A stretch of 64,000 nucleotides of DNA from Rhynchopus euleeides (lineage: Eukaryota > Euglenozoa > Diplonemea > Diplonemida > Diplonemidae). Where the stretch lies: positions 1,550,001 through 1,614,000 of the forward strand of contig OY723281.1 of assembly GCA_963210315.1 (NCBI GenBank). The letters are read 5' to 3'. The position numbers and the translations under genes are program-made. The stretch's first letter is position 1; each line of letters begins with the position of its first letter. Below are positions 31,426 to 41,932 of this stretch, in pieces. A model generated the notes under the pieces. It was not told the origin of the DNA. It saw nothing but the letters and a program-made list of their open reading frames with translations, and searched no databases.

Positions 31426-33824
31426 GTGCCCCCACTCTCGTCACCAGGGGGGATAAAATCCAACTTGCTGCCTTCACGTGGCGCCCCCTGTGATTACCCT
31501 CCTCCGAGGGGAAACTAAAGCAAGCTCTGGTAACTCTTTTTCCGCTGTGTGCCCTGTTTCATATATGCGGAGGGGCCCTTTCTGCACGGCTTTGGTTTTA
31601 TTGATGTTGTGGTGTGCGTGGTTTATTTTCCCTTTTTTTGTTGTTTTCGCAGCATTTTATGCTGTCGGGTGAGCTTCCGCCCCATGGGAGGCGCTCCTTC
31701 CGGCTTGCGCTGCCCACCCATCCCACCCCCGTCCCCTTCCCACATTCTTTCTTTTCTTTTAGGGGAGACGTCCTCGCAGTGGCTGTTTGGCCTGACGCGA
31801 TTCCCCGCCTCAAAGCAGACCCACCTGGCAGCTACTCAAGGCACATGAGGAGTGAGAGGCGTCAACGGGCGCAACGCCCCTCCCTGCGGTCCGGCTTCCG
31901 CCACGTGGCTGACTCAAAGCAGCGAAGTGACCAACGGGAGCGACATGAAAAAAAAAAAAGGTGCAGTGTCTCGGTGCCTGTTTCCCTGCCTTGTGTGCTG
32001 CCATGTTGTTCGCACCCTGTGCCTTGGCTCAGAATTGTTAACCTGTTTCCCTCGACTTGTGTTTGCTTTACCTCGTGTGCCCAGAGAGTATCCCACCCCT
32101 CGCCTCCGCTGGGCATCCTTCAACGGCCACCCTGCACAGAAGTGACATCCTTCAACGGGTCGTCCTGTAGCGAGGCGGGGGAAGAACGGAGCGACAACCA
32201 CCTCCGGTGCACAACACAACAGCCCTGTCCCTCTGTGACTGTCTCGCCTTTCCGCACTCTTGCCCCGTTGAGCGAGGAGAACTTTTGATCGTATTTTCCG
32301 TGAAGCTGGATAGCGGAGTGTCACGACCCTGCGCACCCCCCCCCCCCCCCCCACACGAATAGGACTGATCATATTTTCCGTGAACAGCACATCGCAGAGA
32401 GGGCAGTGCTGTGGTGGCATCGCGAAGTGTCACGACCCCGCGCATCCCACGTGAAGGCTGGCCCAACTCTGTTTCTTGAGACCTTATCCTGTTTCGGTAC
32501 CTACCCCCACACCCACACACGCCGTTCATGGAGGACAGAGAGGTTGGGAGGGGGGGGGGGGGTTGGGACGGGGTTGGGGGGGGGATTCATTGAATTGTCC
32601 GGAGCAAGTGTCACCGCGTGACGCGAGAAGCACAACAAAACAGGAGGTTGCCCAGAGGACCGGAGAGGACGGGGGGGGGACAGCCTGCCGAGTCAAGATC
32701 TGCGAGAGGGGCGGAGCACCAGCGCACACACAAATCCGATTCCCTGGTGAAGGGTGGTCTGAACAGGCAGTCATGCTCAGTGGGAGCATCTCTTCGCTAA
32801 GAGGTGCCCGGAAATGTAGGCCGCCTCACAAGGCAGGAGGCAAGCTGGCACAGTTTGGCACAGAGCAGAAGGGTCCCATCTTGCTCAGCCAATGGGGGCC
32901 TTCGCTCAGAAATGCAGAGAAGTGAGGAATGATGAGCCGCCTCACAACACCTGGCTGCAAAGTGACACAGTTTGACACACAGTGGCACAGAGCGAAGGCC
33001 CCCAATGCTTTGTTTGGTTGGGGTGGGGCCCCTTCGGGTGGGGGTGGGGTTTGCAGAGCGCTGCACCGCCACTCTCTTGCCCTCCCCTTCGCACCTTCAA
33101 TGGGGCGGGGCCTCTCTCTCCACGATGCGCTCCGAAGGCGTAGTGTGCGTGGTTTATCGCCACGGCACAGTTTGGCACAGAGCAGAAGGCCCCAGCTTGC
33201 CTTATTGGGGGTGTGGTGGGGTGGTGTCCACAGTCCGTACACACATCAGAGGAGACACACTGCGTAGTGTGCGTGGTTTATCGCCACGGCTTGCTGCTCT
33301 CCCGGAGGGGCGCAGGGTGGTGCACATCATGTTCTCCCACATCATCACGAATCTGCAACCTTCCATGAAAGCTCGCAACTTTCTGCCGATCAAGCCTGGC
33401 TGTGTTGCTCCCCATCTGCATCAGCTGTCCCCGCTTCCTCACCCGCTCCACACCCCACCGTCGGGTGGGCTGTGGGGCGGGGCTGGGGCGGGCGTGTGTG
33501 GAACAGCACACTGAGGGTGTTTTCCCTTCCGTGTTGATCCCCAGAGCGCTCCGTGGAGGGGCGGTGTAGATGTACTGTGCATGCTGTTCGCATATGGCGC
33601 TGCCGGTTGGTTGCCTCGCAGCAGGGTGCAGTGTGGCTGGTCGCCGTGACTCTCTAGGTCTCCACACCCACCCACCCGCCCGCCCGCCCGCCCGAACCCC
33701 CCTAACCCCATGTATCAACTGGTGGCACCCCCTTGAGGCAACCTGTCTTGATCCCCATCCCCACCATCGCACACTCCACACACCGCCACATTCTCCAGAA
33801 AAGCTGAGCAGCTCAGCCAAAGTC
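31426..33824. other. Intergenic DNA between E and F
   Basis: 31730-31762 is a strong splice-acceptor-like tract (CATTCTTTCTTTTCTTTTAG) with no assignable exon. 31964-32275 repeats 26696-27020. 32276-32925 is nearly identical to 35299-35990, giving a duplication of about 0.7 kb that shows the empty site (32394-32406) of a 63-bp insertion. GTAGTGTGCGTGGTTTATCG occurs at 33139 and 33263. No gene is supported. Confidence 0.6.
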
Positions 33825-34964
33825 ATGGATGTGACTGTGCGTCACAGGGGGACCGGTGACAGCTGTGTCGTCGGTGTTCCGGAAGGCGGGACCGTGGTCG
33901 GGCTGAAGGCGGATGCGCTCAACGAGATGTTCCCGGGTTCTATCAACCCAGTCCGTGAGGCTGAAAACGTCGCAGCACACATCGAAGGGTGTGAGGAGGA
34001 GCTGGACGATGCACAGCGTGTTGCCGACACGGGTCTGGAGGACGGGGGTGCTGTCCAGCTCGTCCCACGCTGGCCCAACCTCAAGGCTCCCGCAGTCTAC
34101 TCATCGACGCATGACAGCAAACCATCCCGTATCACACTGTCGAGGTGTGGGACGCTGTGTGCTGTGGGTTACTACGACGGACGCATCACTGTGTTTGACA
34201 CCACCACCGCTACTGTGGTGGCGGACTTAACACACGGCGACGATATTATTCGTTGCACAGCGTTCTCTGTCTGTGGGACGTGGTTGGCAACGTGCTCTTA
34301 CGACGGCACCATCTGCGTGTGGCTGACTTCAACTTGGGAGGAGGTGTGCGTGCTGGACCACAACAACATCGTGTTCAGTGCAGCGTGGACACACTGCGGA
34401 CGTCTGGTGTCCGGAGACAAATCAGGAGACGAATCAGGCGAAGTGCGTGTGTGGGACTTGAAGGGCACACCGAGCGCCACAGTGCTGGAGGGTCACAGCA
34501 ACGCTGTTTGCAGTATTGCTGTGTCGGGCACGAGGATCTTCAGCGGGTCATTTGACAAGACCATCTGTGTGTGGGACATCAGCACCCTCACACACACACA
34601 CACCCTGGATGACCACACTGATTGGGTGACTGGCCTCGCCCTGACTCAGGACGAGCAGCACCTGGCGTCGTGCTCGAACGACCAGTCACTCAAGGTGTGG
34701 TGCACAACCTCCCTCAGCTGCCTGCGTACTGTGCAACTGGGCCAGTTCTTTCCCGCCGCACTTGCTGTGTCACAGCCAGGTGATGTTGTTGCAGTGAATA
34801 ACTTGTGCAGCACCGCACTGTACCGCCTCAGCACAGGAGAGTGTCTGGAGAAGATGGACCCAGCGAGTGCTGGTGTTGCACTCAGCCTCTGCGGGAGGTG
34901 GGTCTTCACACCAACGAACAAAACTTCGGTCTCTGTGTGTGCTGTGTCTTCCGTTTTACCCTGA
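33825..34964 (+). CDS. WD40 family copy F, 379 aa
   Basis: ATG at 33825 (GTCATGGATG). Intact frame, ending SVLP. Distinct stretches: THDSKPSR before the first strand, GYYDGRITVF (shared with G), HGDDIIRC, NNIVFSAAW, an in-frame doubled loop GDKSGDESGEVRVW, SFDKTICVW, CSNDQSLK and MDPASAGV. The long in-frame upstream extension (33570) has no similarity to other copies. Confidence 0.88.
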   Translation: MDVTVRHRGTGDSCVVGVPEGGTVVGLKADALNEMFPGSINPVREAENVAAHIEGCEEELDDAQRVADTGLEDGGAVQLVPRWPNLKAPAVYSSTHDSKPSRITLSRCGTLCAVGYYDGRITVFDTTTATVVADLTHGDDIIRCTAFSVCGTWLATCSYDGTICVWLTSTWEEVCVLDHNNIVFSAAWTHCGRLVSGDKSGDESGEVRVWDLKGTPSATVLEGHSNAVCSIAVSGTRIFSGSFDKTICVWDISTLTHTHTLDDHTDWVTGLALTQDEQHLASCSNDQSLKVWCTTSLSCLRTVQLGQFFPAALAVSQPGDVVAVNNLCSTALYRLSTGECLEKMDPASAGVALSLCGRWVFTPTNKTSVSVCAVSSVLP

Positions 34965-35432
34965 GTGCAGTGTCTCGTCGCCCTGTTTCCCTGCCTTCTG
35001 TGATTGGCATGTTGTTCGCACCCTGTGCCTTGGCTCAGAAGTGTTGGCTCGGAACCTGCTTCCCTCGACTTGTGTTTGCTGTGTGTTGTTCTCACCTCGT
35101 GTGCCCAGAGAGTATCCCACCCCTCGCCTCCGCTGGGCATCCTTCAACGGCCACCCTGCACAGAAGTGACATCCTTCAACGGGTCGTCCTGTAGCGAGGC
35201 GGGGGAAGAACGGAGCGACAACCACCTCCGGTGCACAACACAACAGCCCTGTCCCTCTGTGACTGTCTCGCCTTTCCGCACTCTTGCCCCGTTGAGCGAG
35301 GAGAACTTTTGATCATATTTTCCGTGAAGCTGGCATCGCAGAGTGTCACAACCCTGCGCACCCCCCCCCCCCCCCCCCACACGAATAGGACTGATCATAT
35401 TTTCCGTGAACAACACAAAGCAGAGAGGGCAG

Positions 35433-35495
35433 GAAACATTGCTTGGAGTGTTGATAATGGATGGTATGTGGATGAGCATTACAAAGCAATTGAAT
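35433..35495 (+). mobile_element. 63-bp 3'-end insertion of the USP-carrying retroelement family
   Basis: GAAACATTGCTTGGAGTGTT ... AAAGCAATTGAAT matches the last 60 bp of the 10724-13891 insertion. It is flanked by GCAGAGAGGGCAG at 35420-35432 and 35496-35508. The duplicated block at 32394-32406 and the sequence at about 36444-36456 carry a single GCAGAGAGGGCAG with the same flanks, so both are empty sites. Confidence 0.88.
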
Positions 35496-35997
35496 GCAGA
35501 GAGGGCAGTGCTGTGGTGGCATCGCGGAGTGTCACGGCCCCGCGCATCCCACGTGAAGGGTGGCTCTACTCTGTTTCTTGAGACCTTATCCTGTTTCGGT
35601 ACCTACCCCCACACCCACACACGCCGTTCATGGAGGACAGAGAGGTTGGGAGGGGGGGGGGGGGTTGGGACGGGGTTGGGGGGGGGGGATTCATTGAATT
35701 GTCCGGAGCAAGTGTCACCGCGTGACGCGAGAAGCACAACAAAACAGTAGGTTGCCCAGAGGACCGGAGAGGACGGGGGGGACAGCCTGCCGAGTCAAGA
35801 TCTGCGAGAGGGGCGGAGCACCAGCGCACACACAAATCCGATTCCCTGGTGAAGGGTGGTCTGAACAGGCAGTCATGCTCAGTGGGAGCATCTCTTCGCT
35901 AAGAGGTGCCCGGAAATGTAGGCCGCCTCACAAGGCAGGAGGCAAGCTGGCACAGTTTGGCACACAGCACAAGGCTCCCATCTTGCTCAGCAAAAGC

Positions 35998-36165
35998 TAT
36001 AGCTTTTCCACCACCAGACTGTTCCGCCTCAGAACAAGAACGTGTCTGGGGGAGGTGGACTCAAAGGGTGGTTGTGTTGCACTCAGCCTCTGCGGGAGGT
36101 GGGTCTTCACAACAACGAACTACACTTCTGTCTCTGTGTGTGCTGTGTCTTCCGTTTCACCCTGA
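35998..36165 (+). pseudogene. WD40-family 3' fragment
   Basis: In-frame last blade (RLFRLRTRTCLGEVDS ... CGRWVFTTTNYTSVS ... SVSP, stop at 36163-36165). Upstream is the duplicated 35.3-36.0 kb block and a short AAAGCTATAGCTTTT palindrome at the junction. Its 3' flank matches that of copy D, so it probably derives from a D-like copy. Confidence 0.8.
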
Positions 36166-36595
36166 GTACAGTCTTTGAAACCTGTGTGCGTGCCCTGTGG
36201 TGTGTGCTTCCTGTAGTATTCGACCAGTCCCCTCGCCTGTGTTGCTGTGTTGCTGTGTGTCAAACTGTCTCACTTCGCAGCCAGTTGTGTGGAGTGGCTT
36301 GCTTGTTCTCGCTGCGTTGTCAGCTGGTTGGGGGTGTGGTGAGGGTTGAGCCCAACAGGATGTCAAAGCCGCGTACTTTGAACGGGACTATGCCGCACCC
36401 TCCCCACACGAGTACTGATCACATTTTTCGTGACCAACACAAAGCAGAGAGGGCAGTGCTGTGGTGGTCAGGGCGACGAGCACCTCTTGTCATCTATACA
36501 GCAGGATTTGTGTCTCTTTGTTCCCCGCTCCAGCCCCTCCGCAACGCAAACTGATATACAAGCAGAACTGGATGACCTGACCTCCCCCCCCCTAG

Positions 36596-37387
36596 GCATA
36601 GGGTGCGGGCGATTCGCCTATCGCCCTATATTCGCCCAACCGGGTTCGAGCCCCGATTATCGCGTATCGAATCGCCTTATCGCCCATTATCGCCCGATTA
36701 TCGCCGAATTATCGCCCAGTATCGCCCGTTTTCTTTCACACTTTCTGAAGGGGTCTTCAGCTAGTGGTGAGTGGGTTACCGCTCTACTGACCCTGGGTCC
36801 CACAGGGCCCTGTGACCTCGTCAACAACTGGGCCAAGACCTAGGATTCTGCATCAGAAATCAGCTTCTGACCACTGACGTCATGCGTCCTCGGTCAAAAC
36901 CCACGTGAGGAACTGGGCATTGGCCCAGATCCTGACTTCGCTCAGGACCTGTTCACTCGCCGTTACTAGGAGCACTCGTGAGCATGAAGCGGGTATACCT
37001 TAGTGTTGAAGGAGATGCGTGGTTCTAGTGTAGTCGGTCTGAATGGGAGGAGATGCACTCCGTACGTTTGAGATGACTCATTGCAGAGCCCACAGGAAGC
37101 TCCACGGCTGATCTGAGACCTGGGGCGGTTCTGACCCTGGTCACAGAGTAATCACCCACTGAGAACACTGGAGCAGAGGGCTTGATCTAGGTCAGGAACC
37201 GGGTCTTCACTGAGGCAATGACCCACTCACCACCTCAGCAGTGATCTGACGTCCCTGGCCGGGCCATTTTGCCCCCAAAAATACGACGGAAAAATTATCG
37301 CCCACTTATCGCCTTGACAGAATGGGCGATAATGAGGGCGATACTTTTTGCGATTTGGGCGATAACCGAATCGCCCGCACCCTATGC
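36596..37387. mobile_element. TIR element with ATTATCGCCC subterminal repeats, 792 bp
   Basis: Ends are the perfect 21-bp inverted repeat GCATAGGGTGCGGGCGATTC(G). Subterminal regions on both sides repeat TTATCGCCC and its complement many times (36615-36740 and 37290-37375). The centre has no long ORF. Flanks are C-rich on both sides, so no target duplication could be defined. Confidence 0.75.
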
Positions 37388-37487
37388 GGGCCCCCCCCCC
37401 CTGTCTCCTTTGTATCCTCTGACCGAGCATGATGACTCCCCCACCCCACCCCACCCTATCCCCTGTCACTACCCCCTATAGAGTGTG

Positions 37488-37610
37488 GGGGTCTTCGCTC
37501 CGGGTCAGTGCATTTTGTTGCATTTTCTGTTGAATTGGTTGAAAACTGACAAAACATTGCTTGGAGTGTTTGATACCGGGATGGGATGTGGATGAGCATG
37601 ACAAAGCAGT
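37488..37610 (+). mobile_element. MITE copy 4 (truncated) joined to a USP-element 3' end
   Basis: 37488-37552 is the left part of a GGGGTCTTCGC MITE up to GAAAACTGAC. It then switches to AAACATTGCTTGGAGTG ... GACAAAGCAGTTG, a diverged copy of the USP-element 3' terminus. The remaining part of this MITE is missing, so insertion was accompanied or followed by deletion. Confidence 0.6.
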
Positions 37611-37633
37611 TGGCCTCTCTGCCCGACCTCTCT

Positions 37634-37740
37634 GGGGGTCTTCGCTACGGGGTGGTCGTCAGTGCATTTTGGTGCATTTCCTGTTGAATTGGCTGAAAAC
37701 TGAAGAAGTTTGTCGAAGTTTGTCGACCAGCGAAGACCCC
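37634..37740 (+). mobile_element. GGGGTCTTCGC MITE, copy 5
   Basis: Complete copy, in the opposite orientation to copy 1. Termini GGGGTCTTCGCT / AGCGAAGACCCC lie inside the direct repeat CTCTG (left ...CCTCTCTG, right CTCTGCCA), a 5-bp TSD. Confidence 0.8.
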
Positions 37741-37821
37741 CTCTGCCAATTAAGCGAATCGGAGCAAACAGCAAATTCCCACCACCACCACCACCACTAC
37801 CACCACAGGTCGGTAGGGGCC

Positions 37822-39570
37822 ATGGGTCCCCAGGCATTGATCCCACTGCTCTCCACATCGGTGCTGCTCGCGCTCGCCGCCACCCTTGCAGCGGGTGCCG
37901 ACATCGAGGATTCGTTCGCAGAACAGGAGGACCGCGACAACGCCACCACCACCACCGCCCACCCTGCCACCCCGTCACCGGAACCCCTCAGAGCGGTGGA
38001 CGACTGCGGCACCTATGGGCACATCTGCAGCGAGGCGGGGCAGTCCTGCCGCGATACCGAACCCCTCTTCACAGGGTTCTGGCTGTGCGCCTGCCGCCCG
38101 CCACACGGGAACATCACAAGGAGTGAGGGGCCTGCCGCTTGCCCCCCTGAGCCCGCCAGCCCTGGCCCCGCCGCGACTCTACCCCCCACAGCGCCACCCC
38201 TTTTGACGCCGTTCCCTGAGCTCGAGATCCCTGATGACTGCCCGCCACCCTGCAACCTCACGGTGCACAGCTGCCTTGAGGACGGGCAGAGGTTCGAGCT
38301 CCGGGCGTGCAGCTGCGTCGAGGAGCCCCTCCCCCCGCCCGGGGGGCCCTGCGGGGGGGCCGTGCCCCCGGCAGCCGCCACCGCGGCCCCCGCCTCCTCC
38401 ACCCGCACCCCGGCACCCCCGGCACCCACGCAGGAGTCGCTGTCGCCGTTCCCCCCGCAGCCTCCGGGCGGCTGTGCGGTGCACGCGGGGCTCTGCCGCG
38501 AGGCGGGGCAGAGCTGTGCCGGAGGGGCTGACTTCTTCGCCTGCGTCTGCCCTCCTCCTAACAGCGGTGTTGCGCATGCGGGTGGGCCCGCGGTGTGCCC
38601 CCCCACCGAACCTCCGTCAACCCCGGAGCCTGCGCCTGTCCTGTTCGAAAGTGATGATTGCGAAATGTACGGCGCAACCTGCCGTGCTGCGGGGCAGACC
38701 TGCATCGACGACGAGCTGCACTTCACGGGGTTCTGGAGGTGCGTCTGCCCGCCCCCCTATGACAGCGTCTCCACCTCGGAGAGCGCGGCGGACTGCCCGA
38801 CGCAGCCCCCCCCTGCGACAGCCGCCCCGACGGCGGTGCCTGGAACCCCTGCGCCTGACACGGGGGTGCCTGCCACGCCCACACCCACGCAGCCCGGGGA
38901 GTGCGCATACCACTTCAAGATCTGTGAGGACGCAGGGCAGACCTGTTCCGACCCCAACGAGCAGCGCTACGGCGACTGGAGGTGCGTCTGCCCCGGGGGG
39001 GTGGGGTGGGCTGAGCAGCGTCGGGCTGCCTGCGGTGCTGCCGGGGGATGCGCCGGCGCGGCGACCGGCGCCGCCTGCGCTGCGGTGGCGGGTGTGGTGG
39101 CGGGTGGGTGTGCCTGGGATGCAGATACCTCGAACTGCAACCCCGCCGGAAAAGGCACAGAGGAGCCCTGCCACACACTGGGTGAGGTGAAGTGCGTCGT
39201 CCTCTCCGCATGCGTCTGGAACAGCACGGCGGCGGTCTGCGGGGTGGCCAGATCCAGCGGGGGTGGCGATGACGGCGAGGGCCTCTGCACGATGTGCATC
39301 GTGCTGCCTGTCGTGGTTGCTGTGGCCATCCTCTGTATTGCGGGGTGCGCCTGGGCGGTGGCGGGCAGGTCGGGAGATGAAACACCCCTGCAGGAAGGGA
39401 GCTCCCTTTCAGACGGACTCTTCGAGCAAGAGGATGTGCAGCAGCAGCAGCAGCATTGGGAGAACGGAAGCCTGCTCGGTGGTGGTGGTGGTGGTGGTGT
39501 CGACGCCCCTGCCGACCAGATGATGCACTCGCTAGCGCCCCGAGCAGAGGATGAGCCATGTGTTCTGTAG
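37822..39570 (+). CDS. Secreted/type I membrane protein with Cys-rich modules, 582 aa
   Basis: ATG at 37822 follows CCACCACAG (acceptor-like) and begins a signal peptide (MGPQALIPLLSTSVLLALAA). The ectodomain holds about four related modules near residues 60, 217, 278 and 360, consensus C-x4-(H/T)-x-C-x2-AGQ(S/T)C ... C(A/V)CxPP, EGF-like in spacing but not a classical EGF, separated by Pro/Thr/Ala-rich linkers likely to be O-glycosylated. A further Cys-rich segment (GCAWDADTSNCNP) precedes a TM helix at about 489-515 (CIVLPVVVAVAILCIAGCAW). The short cytoplasmic tail has poly-Gln and poly-Gly runs and ends EDEPCVL. Likely a cell-surface adhesin or receptor; ligand unknown. The in-frame upstream extension (37561) lies in a MITE and is not coding. 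Confidence 0.8.
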   Translation: MGPQALIPLLSTSVLLALAATLAAGADIEDSFAEQEDRDNATTTTAHPATPSPEPLRAVDDCGTYGHICSEAGQSCRDTEPLFTGFWLCACRPPHGNITRSEGPAACPPEPASPGPAATLPPTAPPLLTPFPELEIPDDCPPPCNLTVHSCLEDGQRFELRACSCVEEPLPPPGGPCGGAVPPAAATAAPASSTRTPAPPAPTQESLSPFPPQPPGGCAVHAGLCREAGQSCAGGADFFACVCPPPNSGVAHAGGPAVCPPTEPPSTPEPAPVLFESDDCEMYGATCRAAGQTCIDDELHFTGFWRCVCPPPYDSVSTSESAADCPTQPPPATAAPTAVPGTPAPDTGVPATPTPTQPGECAYHFKICEDAGQTCSDPNEQRYGDWRCVCPGGVGWAEQRRAACGAAGGCAGAATGAACAAVAGVVAGGCAWDADTSNCNPAGKGTEEPCHTLGEVKCVVLSACVWNSTAAVCGVARSSGGGDDGEGLCTMCIVLPVVVAVAILCIAGCAWAVAGRSGDETPLQEGSSLSDGLFEQEDVQQQQQHWENGSLLGGGGGGGVDAPADQMMHSLAPRAEDEPCVL

Positions 39571-41631
39571 GCCACAGCATGGGGGAGGGGGGGTGTGTCT
39601 GCCTTGTGTGTGTGCCGCGTTGTCGAGGGGCAGGCCTGTCGCTAACTTTTCGATTTTGGAGATTTGGTGGGTTGACGCTCCTGTTTTGGGGGGGGATCAG
39701 GGGGGAAAACACTAGGGGTCAATTTTTCTCGCGCGCGCTTCGCGCGCGCTCGTGTTGTTGCCAAATTTTCCCATCGGTGGACCACTAGGTGGGCACGGTG
39801 TGAGGCGCTGGGTTCCTTCCGTGGTTCCTCTCCCGCTCGCGCCGTCGGGTGCCGGAGGAAACCAAAAAATGGCTTTCGGGACCATGATTTCGACGCTGCC
39901 CCCTGATATGTCACGGCCGTCAAAGCGCAAGGACTTGGTTACTAGACGGGCACGCGAGATGGGGGGTCTGGGGGGCAGGGCCCCCCAGCCGCCGGAGGCC
40001 ACGGTAGTGAGCATCTGTTCATTGTGGGCGTACAGATTCTGTGTGAGTTGGCTGCGTCCTCCTGAGGCTACTGGAGTGGGTGGATTCCCTGAACAAGAGA
40101 TGAAGCGTTTAGTGTATACGAATGTGTGAGGTGAGTGTGTATGCTGACGGACGTGACGGAACGTGATGAATATTTTGTTTTCTAAAACGAATTTCCCCCC
40201 CCCCCCCCCCTCCCCCCGGAACCTGAGAATGTGACCGCCTACCCAATGGTGTTTACACAAAGGAGTTCAGCGTGTTAAACCCCATTCTCTGTTCCCAAGG
40301 CAGAGCGGCGATGTGTACCCAGAGTGTACGTACGTGCACATGGCTCTGCAGATACGCTGAGTGGTGAGGGGCATGCCTGTTTTCCCTTTTGTTTCCATTA
40401 TCTTGTCTTCAGAACGAACACACGAATGAAACAAAAACCATAACAGAACGCCCCCACCCCTGATGTATGTTTTTTCTCAACCATTTCCCCCCCCCACCCC
40501 TCCCCCAACCCCCGTTTTTGCTATGTCTTTTGATATGGTTCTTTCCCCCTTTTTTCCCCCCCCCCCACCCGACAAGCGAATCAGCAGTGTGTATCTGTAC
40601 ACAGAAATAAACCAATAACATGACAGTGGAGTGGGTGGATTCCCTGACCTGATGGGAATCGAATGACTTGAGTACGAGACATACGCCACAGGGGGGTCTG
40701 GGGGGCGGAGCCCCCCAGCCGCCGGAGGCCACGGTAGTGAGCATCTGTTCCTGCAAAACCATACTCTCTTCGACGTCGACCCAGTGAAAGTGGGTTGACG
40801 CTTGGTCGACGCTTGGTGAGCGTCGACCCAGTGTAACCGGGCCAACGCTAGGTTAGCGTCGACCCAGTGTAATAAATGGGTTGACGCTTGGTCCAGGCTT
40901 GAATGGCAACCCAGTTCCACTAGGTCGACGCTCCAAGCCTCGACCAAGCGTCAACCCAGTCCACTGGGTCGACGCTGGGTCGACGCTTTTTTATGGGGGG
41001 GGAAACCCAAAATCACTGGGTCGACGGTCGACGCTTAGCGACATGCCTGGTCGAGGGGGTGGCCCGGTGGGGGGGGGGGGGGCGGGCGAGGGCAGTATAT
41101 TTTTGGCGTTCCTCCCTGTGCGTTGTGGTGGGTATGAGAGAGAGGTTGTCAGAAGGAAAACTATCGAAGACTCGTGGCGGACAGACCACCCCCTGCAGCG
41201 CCTGAAGAGGCTTTGAGGGGGGGGGGGTGGGGGCGAAGTTGTGATCGTGCGTGTGTCTGCGATTTTCTTGAGAGTTGTGCAACAACGCAGGAAACTGTGC
41301 CAGTGCAGATCCTTGCAGAACTTCCCACACGCTTCATGACAGGCGCGTGGGGTGTTCTCGCGATCGACGAATACCCTTCGGCTCTTCTCTTGTTTCCCTT
41401 TCAGATTTGCACTAATACACAGTTTTGCAACACAATGCCACATACACGTGTGTGGCGCTCGGTTCGTGCTGCACCGCTGCAGGGGTGTTTTGATCCGCAC
41501 CATATTTTTCTGCTTCCGTTCTCATTTGTTTATATGCGTTGCCGCTTCCACACGATTTTCGCTGTGCTCTGCTGCAGAAAGTACATGTTGTTCCTATATG
41601 TGCCGTGTGTTGTGTCCTTCGCATGAGTGGG
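39571..41631. other. Repeat-rich intergenic region
   Basis: 39728-39750 is a CGCGCGCGCTTCGCGCGCGC palindrome. 39958-40020 and 40690-40750 are copies of the GGGGTCTGGGGGGC block seen inverted at 8360-8430. 40270-40400 is a diverged relative of the 3' part of the USP insertion. 40770-41045 is an array of direct and inverted GTCGACCCAGTG / GTTGACGCTTGG units. 41230-41600 has short ORFs without motifs. No gene is supported. Confidence 0.55.
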
Positions 41632-41707
41632 AAAAGCGCCCTATCACTTCACAGCTACAACCGCTCTGATGAATTTCCTTTTGTTTGTTGCGTTGACGCT
41701 TCTACAC
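41632..41707 (-). repeat. Split direct repeat b2 (element 3' end)
   Basis: 76 bp, AAAAGCGCCCTATCACTTCA to ACGCTTCTACAC on the plus strand; identical to 41820-41895. Confidence 0.9.
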
Positions 41708-41819
41708 ACAAAACCCTGAACTGATCACACCCTGAGCCTGATGAAGGGTGGGGTTAGTGTATAGAGCACGTTTGGTTGCAGCTGTGGTGGGGCGCTTTCC
41801 GCTCACACGAGTGTGCTTA

Positions 41820-41895
41820 AAAAGCGCCCTATCACTTCACAGCTACAACCGCTCTGATGAATTTCCTTTTGTTTGTTGCGTTGACGCTTCTACAC
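41820..41895 (-). repeat. Split direct repeat b1
   Basis: Identical to 41632-41707. It follows the RT-RNase H ORF by less than 50 bp in the sense direction. Confidence 0.9.
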
Positions 41896-41932
41896 CAGGA
41901 CCCTCATCCGGAGGGACGTGTCCGTCTCGTTC

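Noticed and set aside
36636..36660. tRNA-like T-arm GGGTTCGAGCCCCG
   Set aside because: No acceptor stem, anticodon arm or D-arm around it; it lies in the ATTATCGCCC repeats of a TIR element.
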